From: Chromohalobacter sp. 11-W
GTDB lineage: Bacteria > Pseudomonadota > Gammaproteobacteria > Pseudomonadales > Halomonadaceae
Reading direction: 5' to 3'
Length of the DNA: 64,000 nucleotides
NCBI RefSeq assembly: GCF_029889905.1
Contig: NZ_JARANZ010000004.1
Span: 186,001 to 250,000, forward strand
Position numbers and translations under genes: made by a program. Of this stretch, positions 28,832-37,582 are shown piece by piece (the stretch's first letter is position 1; each line of letters begins with the position of its first letter). Below the pieces are notes generated by a model, which saw only the letters and a program-made list of their open reading frames with translations, was not told the origin of the DNA and did not search any database.

Positions 28832-29161
28832 GTGGCACAAAAAGCCTTATCTCTGACGTTCCACGATACACAGACCCTACAGGCAGCTTATATGCCCTGG
28901 CTGGAGCGGGGCGGCGTCTTCGTTCCCACGCAGGAGCGTTATGCGCTCGGCGATGCGGTGTATCTGCTGATCACCTTGCCGGAGGATCCCGAGCGCCTAC
29001 CGGTCTCGGGCACGGTCGCCTGGCTGTCGCCGCCGGGTGTCGGCGGGCGGCGCGTCCCGGGGATCGGCGTGCATTTCAGCGACGCCGATCAGCGTGTGAG
29101 GGAGCTGATCGATATCCAACTCGCAGGTGTCACCGCCACACGCCCCAGCTATACCCTTTAG
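28832..29161 (+). CDS. pilZ: PilZ-domain protein (type IV pilus PilZ-like)
   Basis: 109-residue PilZ protein from GTG 28832, with GAGGAG 8 nt upstream. It has the PilZ beta-barrel pattern (GGVFVPTQERYALGDAVYLLITLP, then VSGTVAWLSP and GIGVHFSD). The canonical c-di-GMP ligands RxxxR and D/NxSxxG are not visible, as in the pilus-assembly PilZ of Pseudomonas, which also sits between holB and tatD. So it probably acts through protein contacts (PilB/FimX type) and does not sense c-di-GMP directly; that is inference. No pilus structural genes are in the window. Confidence 0.87.
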   Translation: MAQKALSLTFHDTQTLQAAYMPWLERGGVFVPTQERYALGDAVYLLITLPEDPERLPVSGTVAWLSPPGVGGRRVPGIGVHFSDADQRVRELIDIQLAGVTATRPSYTL

Positions 29162-29213
29162 GCCTCGTCGACTTTTCAGACAGTCACACCCTTTTCGATT
29201 CTTTAGGTACCGC

Positions 29214-30041
29214 ATGTTCGTTGATTCCCACTGTCATCTCGATCGACTCGACCTCACCGCCCATGACGGCAAGCTCGAGGGCGCTCTGGAAGCCGCCCGC
29301 CAACGTGGCGTGCGTCAATTCCTGGCAATCGCCGTCACGCTGGACGACGTACCTAACCTGGTCGATATCGCCCGTGCCCATGATGACGTCTCGTTATCCG
29401 CCGGGGTGCATCCGCTGCATCGAGTCGAGCACGAGCCCGACGTCCAGGCTATCGTCGATTGTGCCCAGCGTCATGATGCGGTAGCGATTGGCGAGACCGG
29501 GCTGGACTATCACTACGATGAAGTGGCTCACGATGTGCAGCGCCAGCGTTTCGCTCACCACCTGCGCGCCGCGCGTGAACTCGAATTGCCGGTGATCGTG
29601 CATACCCGTGATGCCAAGGAAGACACCCTGGCGTTGATTCGTGAGCATACCGATCCCGCGGTGGGGGGCGTCTTGCATTGCTTCACCGACGATCTCGACA
29701 TGGCGCGGGAAGCGGTGAGGCTGGGTTTCTACATTTCGCTTTCCGGTATCGTGACCTTCCGTAACGCTACCTCGGTTCGCGAACTGGCGCGTCTTGTGCC
29801 CCTCGACCGGCTATTGATCGAGACCGATAGCCCTTATCTGGCGCCGGTGCCGCATCGTGGCAAGCCCAATGAGCCTCAGTGGGTCGTGGAGGTGGCGGAA
29901 TGCATCGCCGCCGAGCGGGGCATCAGTGTCGACGAGGTCGCGATGCAGACGAGTGCCAATTTCTACCGGCTGTTCCGCGCTGCACTGCCCGAGGCGCCCG
30001 AGGATGTGCGCGAGGCATTGGCACAGATGAGCGGTCAGTAA
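29214..30041 (+). CDS. tatD: TatD-family metal-dependent hydrolase
   Basis: Amidohydrolase-fold hydrolase/DNase of the TatD/YcfH family, 275 residues. Metal ligands appear in DSHCHLDRLD (residues 4-13), GETGLDYHYD, PVIVHTRDA, GVLHCFTDD and LLIETDSPYLAP. The closest enteric gene is ycfH, next to holB. The ATG follows TTAGGT. Exact substrate is uncertain. Confidence 0.92.
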   Translation: MFVDSHCHLDRLDLTAHDGKLEGALEAARQRGVRQFLAIAVTLDDVPNLVDIARAHDDVSLSAGVHPLHRVEHEPDVQAIVDCAQRHDAVAIGETGLDYHYDEVAHDVQRQRFAHHLRAARELELPVIVHTRDAKEDTLALIREHTDPAVGGVLHCFTDDLDMAREAVRLGFYISLSGIVTFRNATSVRELARLVPLDRLLIETDSPYLAPVPHRGKPNEPQWVVEVAECIAAERGISVDEVAMQTSANFYRLFRAALPEAPEDVREALAQMSGQ

Positions 30042-30057
30042 AGCACGAGGAGCGAGC

Positions 30058-30612
30058 ATGCCACTAGAATCGTTGACGGCACATCTCGACGCATCACCCA
30101 CGGCAGCGTTGCCGCCGGTCGATACCTGGAACCCGCCTTTCTGCGGTGACATGGCGTTGACCATTGCCGCCGATGGCCGCTGGTGGCATGAGGGCACGCC
30201 AATCGGGCGCGCGCGTTTGGTACGTTTACTGTCGCGCCTGCTGCGTCGGGAAGAAGATGGCGATTATTATCTGGTCACGCCGGTCGAAAAACTGCGTGTT
30301 CAGGTTGAGGATCGCCCGTTTGTGATCGCCGATGCCGATTGTCGCGACGGGGTGTGGACGCTGACCACCAATCTCGGCGATAGCGTCACATTGGGTGCGC
30401 AACGCCGCCTCGTGGTCAGCCCCATGCCGGCCGGCGATCCGGTTCCCGAGGTCGCCATTCGCTTCGGATTGTCGGCACGGCTCAACCGCAACGTCTACTA
30501 TCGCCTGATCGATATCGCCGAGATGTATGAGACGCCCAACGGTAGCGAGCTCGGGATATATAGCGCCGGCGTCTGGCAGCCTCTCGGCTGGTTGCCCGAG
30601 GAGACACCGTGA
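30058..30612 (+). CDS. DUF1285 family protein
   Basis: 184-residue protein of the DUF1285 family. Recognisable stretches are PPFCGDMALTIAADGRWWHEGTPI, the YYLVTPVEKLRVQVEDRPF strand region and LGIYSAGVWQPLG at the end. No TM segment, signal peptide or catalytic motif is obvious. Its stop overlaps the GTG of the helicase by 4 nt; tatD lies 16 nt upstream. Function unknown; the fold of relatives has been described as two-domain beta-rich, which I cannot verify here. Confidence 0.82.
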   Translation: MPLESLTAHLDASPTAALPPVDTWNPPFCGDMALTIAADGRWWHEGTPIGRARLVRLLSRLLRREEDGDYYLVTPVEKLRVQVEDRPFVIADADCRDGVWTLTTNLGDSVTLGAQRRLVVSPMPAGDPVPEVAIRFGLSARLNRNVYYRLIDIAEMYETPNGSELGIYSAGVWQPLGWLPEETP

Positions 30613-32804
30613 GGGAGGAGACGCCCGAACAGCGTGCCGTGGTCGCGCATCTCGAGGGGCATGCGCGTGTATCGGCGGTCGCCGGTGCCGGTAAGACCAC
30701 CACCCTTGTGCAGCGCGTCTTGCACCTGCTGGCCAGCCGCGTGCCACCGCAACGCATGCTGGTGCTGATGTTCAATCGCGCCGCGCGCGAGGACTTCACC
30801 CACAAGCTGGCGCACGAGGCGGCGGGGCAGCGCCTTCCCGATGTGCGAACCTTTCACTCCATCGGCCATCGTCTGACCCAGACCCTGACGCGCTGGGGCT
30901 ATCTATCATCGCGTCAGTTGATCGCCGCCGATTGGCAGCGCGAGCGGCTGTTGCGTCAGGCAGTACAGATGAGCCTGGAACACGCTGACGACAGTCAGCG
31001 CCACGCCGCGCTGGAGTCGGATCGTCTCGAAGCGCTGGCGCAGTTCTGCGAGCTGGTCAAGGCCGAGATGTGCGCCCCGGAGCTGCTCCACGAACGCCTG
31101 GATTTCGGCGAGAATACTCAGCACTTCTGCGAAGCGTATGCGGTCTTCGAGGGGTTGCTCGAGGATCACGCCTTGATGACCTACGCCGATCTTCTCTATC
31201 GACCGTTGCGCTGCCTGGAAGCAACCCCCGAGGCGCGCTCGCGGGTGCAGGGCTTTCTCGATCATGTGATCGTCGACGAGTATCAAGACATCAACGAGGT
31301 GCAGCAGCGCTTATTGGCGATTCTTGCGGGGTCTTCCGCCCAGGTGATGGCGGTGGGCGATGCCAATCAGTGCATCTATGAGTGGCGAGGCGCGCGCCCC
31401 GATGCCATGTTCGAACGCTTTACCACCTTGTTCGGCGCCGCCCACGATTATCCGCTGTCGTATACCTTTCGTCATGGCCATGTGCTGGCGTTGGCGGCCA
31501 ATCATGCCATCCGCGCCAACCGTCGGCGTCCCGATCAGCTATGCCTGGCCGCACCCGGCACGCCGACGACCCGCGCCGACGTGGCGGTGGGCAGCAGTGA
31601 GCTGCTCGATGCCCTTCAGCAATGGCGCGGCGACGGGCGAGCCTTGGGCGAGGCCTGCGTACTGGTGCGCAGTTGGGCGTTGTCGGTCTCCGTGCAGTTG
31701 CAGCTGTTGCGAGCCGGCATTCCATTCCGGCTCGCGCGTGAGGATCGCTTCGTGTTTCGTCTGCCGCTGGTGCAGGCGCTGGCGGGGTATCTGGCCCTGG
31801 CGCGAGACGGACGCCGTCTGCAGGATCCCGAGCAGCTCAACTTGCTGTTGTCGCAGCCGACGGTGTTCGTGCCTCGCGAGACGCTGACCGCCTTGGCGCA
31901 CCAACTGGCCCAGACCCAGCAATGGCCTGAGCGACACGACCCTTTGTTGAATGCGTTGAAGCCCCTTCAGCGACGCAACCTCAAGCGTCGCTGGCAGTTG
32001 CTATGCGAACTGCCCCGCATGTCGAATTGGCCGCCGGCCAAGCTGCTCGAACATGTCGTCGAGGCCACCGAGGCGGACAAGGCGCTCAAACGCGCCGCCT
32101 CGAGACGCGCCAAGGCCGAGGACGATGTGCGTCTGCTTGATGTGTTGATCGAACAGGCCGGTGAACTGGCCAACGATCCCGAAGGCTTCATCGAGTTGCT
32201 CAGCCAACCGGTCGAAGCGCGCGAGGATGGCGTGTTGGTGACCACGGTGCATGGCGCCAAAGGTCTCGAATGGCCGATGGTCGCGCTGTGGGGCGTCAAC
32301 GAGGAAGACTTTCCGCACTACACGCGTGAGACACCTCTGGACGCCGAGCGTCTGGAGGAGGAGCGTCGCCTTTACTACGTAGCGATCACGCGAGCGCGGG
32401 AGCGTTTGCTGGTGCTGCACGATGGCGGCGATCATCGTCCCAGTCGCTTTCTCGACGAAACCGCTTGGGACGACTGCCATCGCGCCGCTGCCGCGCTCGG
32501 CGAGACACCGCCTGACGCGCTGGCGGTGCGTGCACCCGAGGTGGTCGGGCGTTATCTCGAACGTTGCGGCCTGAACCTAGCCGTCACTCGTGCGTCAGAA
32601 CCAGTCGCTGAATCAGCGTCTGCGACATGGGCGGTGGGGGAATGGGTGCGGCATGAGGTCTTCGGCGATGGCGAGATCGTCCTCCTTGAGGGCGATCCCG
32701 CCAATCCAGTCATCGAGGTGCGCTTCACGCAGGCGGGACGTCGGCGGTTGATCGCCGCGCGCGCGCCGCTGGCGCATGTGGCGGATCAGGCAGTGCCGAG
32801 CTGA
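30609..32804 (+). CDS. UvrD/Rep-family superfamily 1 DNA helicase
   Basis: 731-residue 3'-5' helicase of superfamily 1. Q motif TPEQRAVV, Walker A SAVAGAGKTTT, Walker B DEYQDINEVQQ, motif III GDANQCIYEWRGA, motif V TTVHGAKGLEW and motif VI YVAITRARERL are intact. The C-terminus (about residues 672-720, VGEWVRHEVFGDGEIVLLEG) matches the Tudor-like domain of UvrD/PcrA, which contacts RNA polymerase. The body differs enough from E. coli UvrD and Rep that I do not assign either name. The GTG start overlaps the DUF1285 stop. Confidence 0.88.
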   Translation: MREETPEQRAVVAHLEGHARVSAVAGAGKTTTLVQRVLHLLASRVPPQRMLVLMFNRAAREDFTHKLAHEAAGQRLPDVRTFHSIGHRLTQTLTRWGYLSSRQLIAADWQRERLLRQAVQMSLEHADDSQRHAALESDRLEALAQFCELVKAEMCAPELLHERLDFGENTQHFCEAYAVFEGLLEDHALMTYADLLYRPLRCLEATPEARSRVQGFLDHVIVDEYQDINEVQQRLLAILAGSSAQVMAVGDANQCIYEWRGARPDAMFERFTTLFGAAHDYPLSYTFRHGHVLALAANHAIRANRRRPDQLCLAAPGTPTTRADVAVGSSELLDALQQWRGDGRALGEACVLVRSWALSVSVQLQLLRAGIPFRLAREDRFVFRLPLVQALAGYLALARDGRRLQDPEQLNLLLSQPTVFVPRETLTALAHQLAQTQQWPERHDPLLNALKPLQRRNLKRRWQLLCELPRMSNWPPAKLLEHVVEATEADKALKRAASRRAKAEDDVRLLDVLIEQAGELANDPEGFIELLSQPVEAREDGVLVTTVHGAKGLEWPMVALWGVNEEDFPHYTRETPLDAERLEEERRLYYVAITRARERLLVLHDGGDHRPSRFLDETAWDDCHRAAAALGETPPDALAVRAPEVVGRYLERCGLNLAVTRASEPVAESASATWAVGEWVRHEVFGDGEIVLLEGDPANPVIEVRFTQAGRRRLIAARAPLAHVADQAVPS

Positions 32805-32871
32805 GGCGGGTACGACCCTTTTGCAAACATCTAGATGCCCCCGCCCCTTGGCGAGGACAGCGTGAGCATGA

Positions 32872-34527
32872 CTACATGTTGGGATAGTTGGGACCGCCGC
32901 CGCCTTCCGGCGCCACCCAGGTGATGTTCTGGGAAGGGTCCTTGATATCGCAGGTCTTGCAGTGCACGCAGTTCTGGAAATTGATCTGGAATTTAGGCTC
33001 GCCGTCTTCCTCGACTATTTCGTAAACCCCTGCGGGGCAGTAGCGCTGCGCGGGCTCGGCGTATTCTGGCAAGTTGATACGTACCGGAATCTCGGGATCG
33101 GTGAGCCGCAAGTGACAAGGCTGATCCTCTTCATGGTTGGTATTGGAGAGGAACACCGACGAAGACTTGTCGAACGAGAGCTTGCCATCCGGCTTGGGAT
33201 AGTCGATGGGCGTTACCTCGTTGGCATGGCGCATGCGCGCATGATCGGAGGTGGTGTCGTGCACGGTGGGCAACTTGCCGCCCAGCAATTGATCCAGGAA
33301 GTTGTAGGCGCCGCCCTTGACGGTGCCGTACTTGTGAATCGCCGGCCCGAAACTACGGCTTTCGGTCAACTCTGCCCAAGCCCAGCTATTTTGCCATTTC
33401 GAGGTGAACGCGGTCAGCTCCGCGCCGCCTTCGTCACCCGCGACGAAGGCCTCGAACACGGCCTCTGCGGCGACCAGGCCGGATTTCATCGCCATGTGGA
33501 TGCCCTTGATCTTGGCAAAGTTGAGCGTGCCGGCATCGCAGCCGATCAACAAGCCACCGGGGAAGGTCATCTTGGGCAGGCTATTGGCGCCGCCCTTGGT
33601 GATAGCCCGAGCCCCGTAGGAAACGCGGGAGCCGCCCTCGAGATGTTGCTTGAGCACCGGATGGTGCTTCATGCGCTGAAATTCATCGAAAGGCGAGAGG
33701 TAGGGGTGGTCGTAGGAAAGATCGACGATCAACCCCACCACGACCTGCTGGTTCTCGGCGTGGTAGAGGAACCAGCCGCCATGGGTGTCATTGGGCAGCG
33801 GCCAGCCCGAGCCATGCAAGACGCGTCCGGGCGTGTGCTGATCGGCGGGCACGTCCCAGAGTTCCTTGAAACCCAGCGCATAGTGTTGTGGATCGCGGCC
33901 TTCGTCGAGGTCGAAGCGCTCGATCAAGCGCTTGCCGAGATGCCCGCGTGCGCCCTCGGCGAACAGTGTGTACTTGGCGCGCAGTTCCATGCCCGGCATA
34001 TGGCCGGATTTTTCGCTGCCGTCGGCGGCCACGCCCATGTCGCCGACGAGGATGCCGCGTACTGTGCCATCGTCATCGTGCAGGCTTTCCTGGGCGGCGA
34101 AGCCGGGGAAGATTTCCACGCCCAGTTCTTCGGCCTGTTCGGCCAGCCAGCGACATAGATTGCCTGCGCTGATGACATAATTGTCATGCGCGCCGCCGGT
34201 ATTGTGCATGCTCTTGGGCACCAGGGCATTGGGTAGCTTCTGGGCGTTATCGGCGTCCTTGAGCAGGTAGAGGTCGTCACTGACCACGGGGGTGGTCAAC
34301 GGCGCGCCGCGCGATTCCCAGTCGGGGAAGAGTTCGCGAAGGGCACGTGTCTCGAGCACGGCACCGGACAGAATATGCGCGCCCACTTCTGAGCCTTTTT
34401 CGACCACGCAGACGCTGAGTTCGCGCTGGGCCTCGTGGGCCTGCTGCATCAGGCGACACGCCGCCGAGAGCCCGGATGGGCCGGCGCCGACGATGACGAC
34501 GTCGAAATCCATGTATTCGCGTTCCAC
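32872..34527 (-). CDS. Electron transfer flavoprotein-ubiquinone oxidoreductase
   Basis: Membrane-associated iron-sulfur flavoprotein that passes electrons from ETF to ubiquinone, used in fatty-acid and amino-acid oxidation. 551 residues from GTG 34527, with GGAGGAG 8 nt upstream, giving the family-like start MEREYMDFDVVIVGAGPSG; the ATG 15 nt further in lacks such a site. N-terminal FAD fold, central ubiquinone domain (GCDAGTLNFAKIKG), C-terminal ferredoxin-like domain with four 4Fe-4S ligands (CPAGVY and CVHCKTC). Divergent from etfB-etfA. Confidence 0.95.
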   Translation of the reverse strand: MEREYMDFDVVIVGAGPSGLSAACRLMQQAHEAQRELSVCVVEKGSEVGAHILSGAVLETRALRELFPDWESRGAPLTTPVVSDDLYLLKDADNAQKLPNALVPKSMHNTGGAHDNYVISAGNLCRWLAEQAEELGVEIFPGFAAQESLHDDDGTVRGILVGDMGVAADGSEKSGHMPGMELRAKYTLFAEGARGHLGKRLIERFDLDEGRDPQHYALGFKELWDVPADQHTPGRVLHGSGWPLPNDTHGGWFLYHAENQQVVVGLIVDLSYDHPYLSPFDEFQRMKHHPVLKQHLEGGSRVSYGARAITKGGANSLPKMTFPGGLLIGCDAGTLNFAKIKGIHMAMKSGLVAAEAVFEAFVAGDEGGAELTAFTSKWQNSWAWAELTESRSFGPAIHKYGTVKGGAYNFLDQLLGGKLPTVHDTTSDHARMRHANEVTPIDYPKPDGKLSFDKSSSVFLSNTNHEEDQPCHLRLTDPEIPVRINLPEYAEPAQRYCPAGVYEIVEEDGEPKFQINFQNCVHCKTCDIKDPSQNITWVAPEGGGGPNYPNM

Positions 34528-34892
34528 GGCTTGATCTCCTCCATCTTCGCGTTGGGCGGTCGACGCGCCCGAGCATGCACAGTGTCTTTCGAGCAATGGT
34601 GCATGGACAAGTCGCGTTTTTCTTGGTTGTATTCTAACGATTGTATTTTAAACGGCCGTTTGATTCCACCCGGAGTGGCCGGTCCGCATGATGTCATTTT
34701 CCATGGAGTTTGTCGTCCGGCACTGCCATGACGGCGCTTCAGGGTTTGACCAGGTTGGACGAGATCACGCAATATTATATAGGGTCGCCGAGTGTTTAAC
34801 GGGCGACATTTTTCGGGACACGCCCCCTATCAAACGCTTGAATGAATTTATTCTAAGGGCATGCCTGCCGGTTCTAACCAAGCGAGGACACC
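34528..34892. other. 365-nt control region between ETF-QO and etfB
   Basis: No gene is seen. The region is markedly more AT-rich than the rest. It contains the 12-bp palindrome at 34650-34661; a minus-strand TACAAT box (34640-34645) next to it with a weak TGGAAT 17 nt upstream (34663-34668), so the palindrome would lie in the promoter spacer; and for etfB a TTGACC (34746-34751) followed by the AT stretch 34771-34781, whose spacing is not ideal. Confidence 0.65.
34650..34661. promoter_or_regulatory. PsrA-like operator at the ETF genes
   Basis: Perfect palindrome AAACGGCCGTTT, followed by G. It fits the reported PsrA motif (G/C)AAAC-N2-4-GTTT(G/C) at all but the first base. PsrA is a TetR-family sensor of long-chain fatty acids that controls beta-oxidation and ETF genes in Pseudomonas. 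No psrA gene is in the window. Confidence 0.5.
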
Positions 34893-35645
34893 ATGAAAGT
34901 ACTCGTCGCGGTCAAACGCGTCATCGATTATAACGTCAAGATCCGGGTCAAGCCGGATCACTCCGACGTCGACCTCACCAACGTCAAGATGGCCATGAAT
35001 CCGTTCTGCGAGATTGCCGTGGAAGAAGCGGTACGCCTCAAGGAAAAGGGCGTGGCCAGCGAAGTGGTCGCCGTTACCATCGGCCCTAAGGCCGCGCAGG
35101 AGCAACTGCGTACCGCCCTGGCGTTGGGTGCCGATCGCGCGATCCACGTCGAGACCGACGACAAGGTCGAGTCGCTGACCGCCGCGAAGCTCCTCAAGCA
35201 GGTCGTCGACGACGAACAGCCGGGCCTGACGATTCTTGGCAAGCAGTCCATCGACACCGACAACAACCAGACCGGACAGATGCTGGCTGCGCTGGCAGGC
35301 ATGGGGCAGGGGACGTTCGCCTCCGAGGTCCAGGTCGAGGGCGACGACGTCCAGGTGACCCGTGAAATCGATGGCGGTCTGCAGACTGTCGCGCTCAAGC
35401 TGCCGGCGGTGATTACCACCGACCTGCGCCTCAACGAGCCCCGCTATGCCAAGCTGCCCGACATCATGAAGGCCAAGAAGAAGCCCATCGACGTCAAGAG
35501 CCCCGACGATATGGGCGTCGCCGTGGCATCCAGCCTGAGTGTGCTCAAGGTGGAATCGCCGGCAGAACGCCAGGGCGGCACCAAAGTGGCCTCCGTGGAT
35601 GAACTCGTCGACAAACTCAAGAACGAAGCCAAGGTGATCGCATGA
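34893..35645 (+). CDS. etfB: Electron transfer flavoprotein subunit beta
   Basis: Small subunit of the soluble ETF heterodimer that takes electrons from acyl-CoA dehydrogenases. 250 residues, AMP-binding; starts [20 protein letters not shown], with [16 protein letters not shown] and [18 protein letters not shown] as family signatures. GAGGACACC precedes the ATG. Coupled to etfA by an ATGA overlap. Confidence 0.97.
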   Translation: MKVLVAVKRVIDYNVKIRVKPDHSDVDLTNVKMAMNPFCEIAVEEAVRLKEKGVASEVVAVTIGPKAAQEQLRTALALGADRAIHVETDDKVESLTAAKLLKQVVDDEQPGLTILGKQSIDTDNNQTGQMLAALAGMGQGTFASEVQVEGDDVQVTREIDGGLQTVALKLPAVITTDLRLNEPRYAKLPDIMKAKKKPIDVKSPDDMGVAVASSLSVLKVESPAERQGGTKVASVDELVDKLKNEAKVIA

Positions 35646-36568
35646 GCATTCTGGTTATCGCCGAACATCATAACGGCCAACTGGCGGACAGCACCGCCCA
35701 CGTGGTCGCCGCGGCCCAGGCCATCGGCGGGGACATCGATATCCTGGTGGCGGGTGAGAACGTCGCGGGCATTGCCGAGACGGCCGCCAAGCTGACCGGT
35801 GTCGCCAAGGTGAAGGTCGCCGATGACAGCGTCTACGCCCACCAACTCGCTGAGCCGGTGGCCGAGCTCATCGCCGGGCTTGCCGGCGACTACAGCCATG
35901 TACTGGCGGCCGCCTCCACGCAGGGCAAGAACGTCCTGCCGCGCGTCGCCGCGCTCAAGGACGTGGCTGCACTGTCGGAGGTGGTCGGTGTGGAAAGTCC
36001 CGATACCTTCCTGCGTCCGATCTATGCGGGCAACGCGATTGCCACCGTGCAGTCGAGCGATGCGCTCAAGGTACTCACCGTGCGCACCACGGCTTTCGAT
36101 GCCGTCGACGCGACGGGCAGCGCCGGGGTCGAGGCGATCAGTGCCACCGTCGAGAATACACTGTCGCGGTTCGTCGGTGAGGAACTGGCCAGCAGCGATC
36201 GGCCTGAGCTTGGCAGTGCGCGCGTGGTCGTCTCGGGCGGTCGTGGCATGGGCAACGGTGAGAACTTCAAGCTGCTCGACGGCATCGCCGATAAGCTCGG
36301 CGCGGCGATCGGTGCTTCGCGCGCGGCCGTGGACGCTGGCTTCGTTCCCAACGACATGCAGGTCGGGCAGACCGGCAAGATCGTCGCGCCGGAGCTGTAC
36401 ATCGCCGTGGGCATCAGTGGCGCCATCCAGCATCTGGCGGGCATGAAGGACGCCAAGATCATCGTGGCGATCAACAAGGACGAAGAAGCGCCGATCTTCC
36501 AGGTCGCTGACTACGGCCTGGTGGGCGACTTGTTCGAAGTACTTCCCGAACTCGAGTCCAAATTGTAA
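35642..36568 (+). CDS. etfA: Electron transfer flavoprotein subunit alpha
   Basis: FAD-binding subunit of ETF, 308 residues. The C-terminal FAD signature includes [32 protein letters not shown] and [12 protein letters not shown]. It overlaps etfB by 4 nt and ends 45 nt before a good intrinsic terminator. Works with the divergently encoded ETF-QO. Confidence 0.97.
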   Translation: MSILVIAEHHNGQLADSTAHVVAAAQAIGGDIDILVAGENVAGIAETAAKLTGVAKVKVADDSVYAHQLAEPVAELIAGLAGDYSHVLAAASTQGKNVLPRVAALKDVAALSEVVGVESPDTFLRPIYAGNAIATVQSSDALKVLTVRTTAFDAVDATGSAGVEAISATVENTLSRFVGEELASSDRPELGSARVVVSGGRGMGNGENFKLLDGIADKLGAAIGASRAAVDAGFVPNDMQVGQTGKIVAPELYIAVGISGAIQHLAGMKDAKIIVAINKDEEAPIFQVADYGLVGDLFEVLPELESKL

Positions 36569-36613
36569 GTCGAAGTCTCCACGCGGCCTGCCACTGGCTC
36601 GCGATGCACTGCC

Positions 36614-36640
36614 AAACCGGCCTTCGTGGCCGGTTTTCTG
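36614..36640 (+). terminator. Intrinsic terminator after etfA
   Basis: Nine-bp stem (36614-36622 with 36628-36636), loop TTCGT, followed by TTCTGT. It separates the ETF operon from the TonB-type operon. Confidence 0.85.
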
Positions 36641-36656
36641 TATCATGGCGCATGAT

Positions 36657-36671
36657 TGATAATTATTCTTG
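36657..36671 (+). promoter_or_regulatory. Fur-box-like site upstream of the TonB operon
   Basis: TGATAAT-T-ATTCTTG matches the 7-1-7 Fur motif TGATAAT-N-ATTATCA at 11 of 14 positions, with a perfect left half. It overlaps a TTGATA sequence that could be a -35 element. It lies 75-90 nt before the first gene of the operon. Confidence 0.5.
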
Positions 36672-36748
36672 TTTGTATTAGCGTACTAGCCGTCCTTTGG
36701 TCGGCGCTAATGAGTGACCGACACGATCAAGCAACGGGAGAAAGCGTG

Positions 36749-37582
36749 GTGCCTAACGACACGCGAAGCCGAACATGTGCATGCCGGCGTGTGGTGTGCG
36801 CCGGTATGGCGTTATTGATGGGCGTTTCGGCAACGGCCTGGGCGCAGCAGACGTCATTGCGAGACGCCAGTGCGCAGGCGCAGCAAGAGCAGGCGGCGTT
36901 GCAGGACAAGATAGACGCCGCCGCCGACGAAACGCGTGAATTGCTGACGCGCTTGCGCGATGCCAGCCGCGAAGCCTCGCGTCTCGAGCGCTACAACGAC
37001 GAGCTTGCCCGCCGTAATCAGGCGCAGCAGGCCTTGATCGAGAAGCGCCGCGAGGCCATCGATCAACTCTCGGTGACGCGCGAGGCCTTGCCAGGGCAAT
37101 TGCGGGATATGGTGTCGCAATTGCGCACCTTGATCGAAGCCGACTTGCCATTCTTGCGCGAGGAGCGCCTGGCACGCGTCGAGAGCCTCGATGCGATGCT
37201 CGATGACAGCGAAATGAGCGCGGGTGACAAGCTCGATCGCGTACTCTCCGCCTGGCGTACTGAACTCGACTACGGCCGCGAGATGGATGCCTGGCAAGGC
37301 CCGCTGGTGGGTGATGACGACCGCCAGGTCGATTACCTCCGCGTGGGGCGTATCGGGCTTTATTACGCCACGCCGGACGGCCGCGCGGGGGGCGTCTGGC
37401 GCGCCGATGCCGAGGAATGGCAACCCCTCGAGGGCGATGCGCTCGATGAACTGCGCAAGGGGCTGCGTATCGCGCGCGATCAGCGGGCGCCGGCATTGCT
37501 CGATCTCCCGGTCTCGGTAACGGTCGAGACGCAGTCGGCCGGCGACGCGAATTCTCCAGCCGAGGACGAGGAGTCGTCATGA
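36749..37582 (+). CDS. DUF3450 periplasmic coiled-coil protein of a TonB system
   Basis: 277 residues from GTG 36749; GGGAG lies 8 nt upstream (GTG 36746 is 3 nt closer and also possible). Signal peptide with hydrophobic core VVCAGMALLMGVSATAWA, then a long heptad-rich coiled coil (about residues 30-120), then the DUF3450 C-terminal part (VDYLRVGRIGLYYATPDG). DUF3450 genes head TonB2/TtpC-type clusters in marine gammaproteobacteria. The protein is presumed to lie in the periplasm and to assist the ExbB/ExbD motor; its exact role is unknown. Its TGA overlaps the next ATG. Confidence 0.85.
   Translation: MPNDTRSRTCACRRVVCAGMALLMGVSATAWAQQTSLRDASAQAQQEQAALQDKIDAAADETRELLTRLRDASREASRLERYNDELARRNQAQQALIEKRREAIDQLSVTREALPGQLRDMVSQLRTLIEADLPFLREERLARVESLDAMLDDSEMSAGDKLDRVLSAWRTELDYGREMDAWQGPLVGDDDRQVDYLRVGRIGLYYATPDGRAGGVWRADAEEWQPLEGDALDELRKGLRIARDQRAPALLDLPVSVTVETQSAGDANSPAEDEESS

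Noticed and set aside
32962-34158. 398-codon plus-strand frame opposite ETF-QO
   Set aside because: Shadow of a well-recognised iron-sulfur flavoprotein gene; no family motif in the antisense product.
34746-34783. etfB promoter combinations around TTGACC, TTGGAC and the AT-rich stretch
   Set aside because: Each pairing has either wrong spacing or a poor hexamer, so no single promoter is claimed.
35444-36646. 400-codon minus-strand frame opposite etfA
   Set aside because: Mirror of etfA codon periodicity, with no start signal and no recognisable motif.
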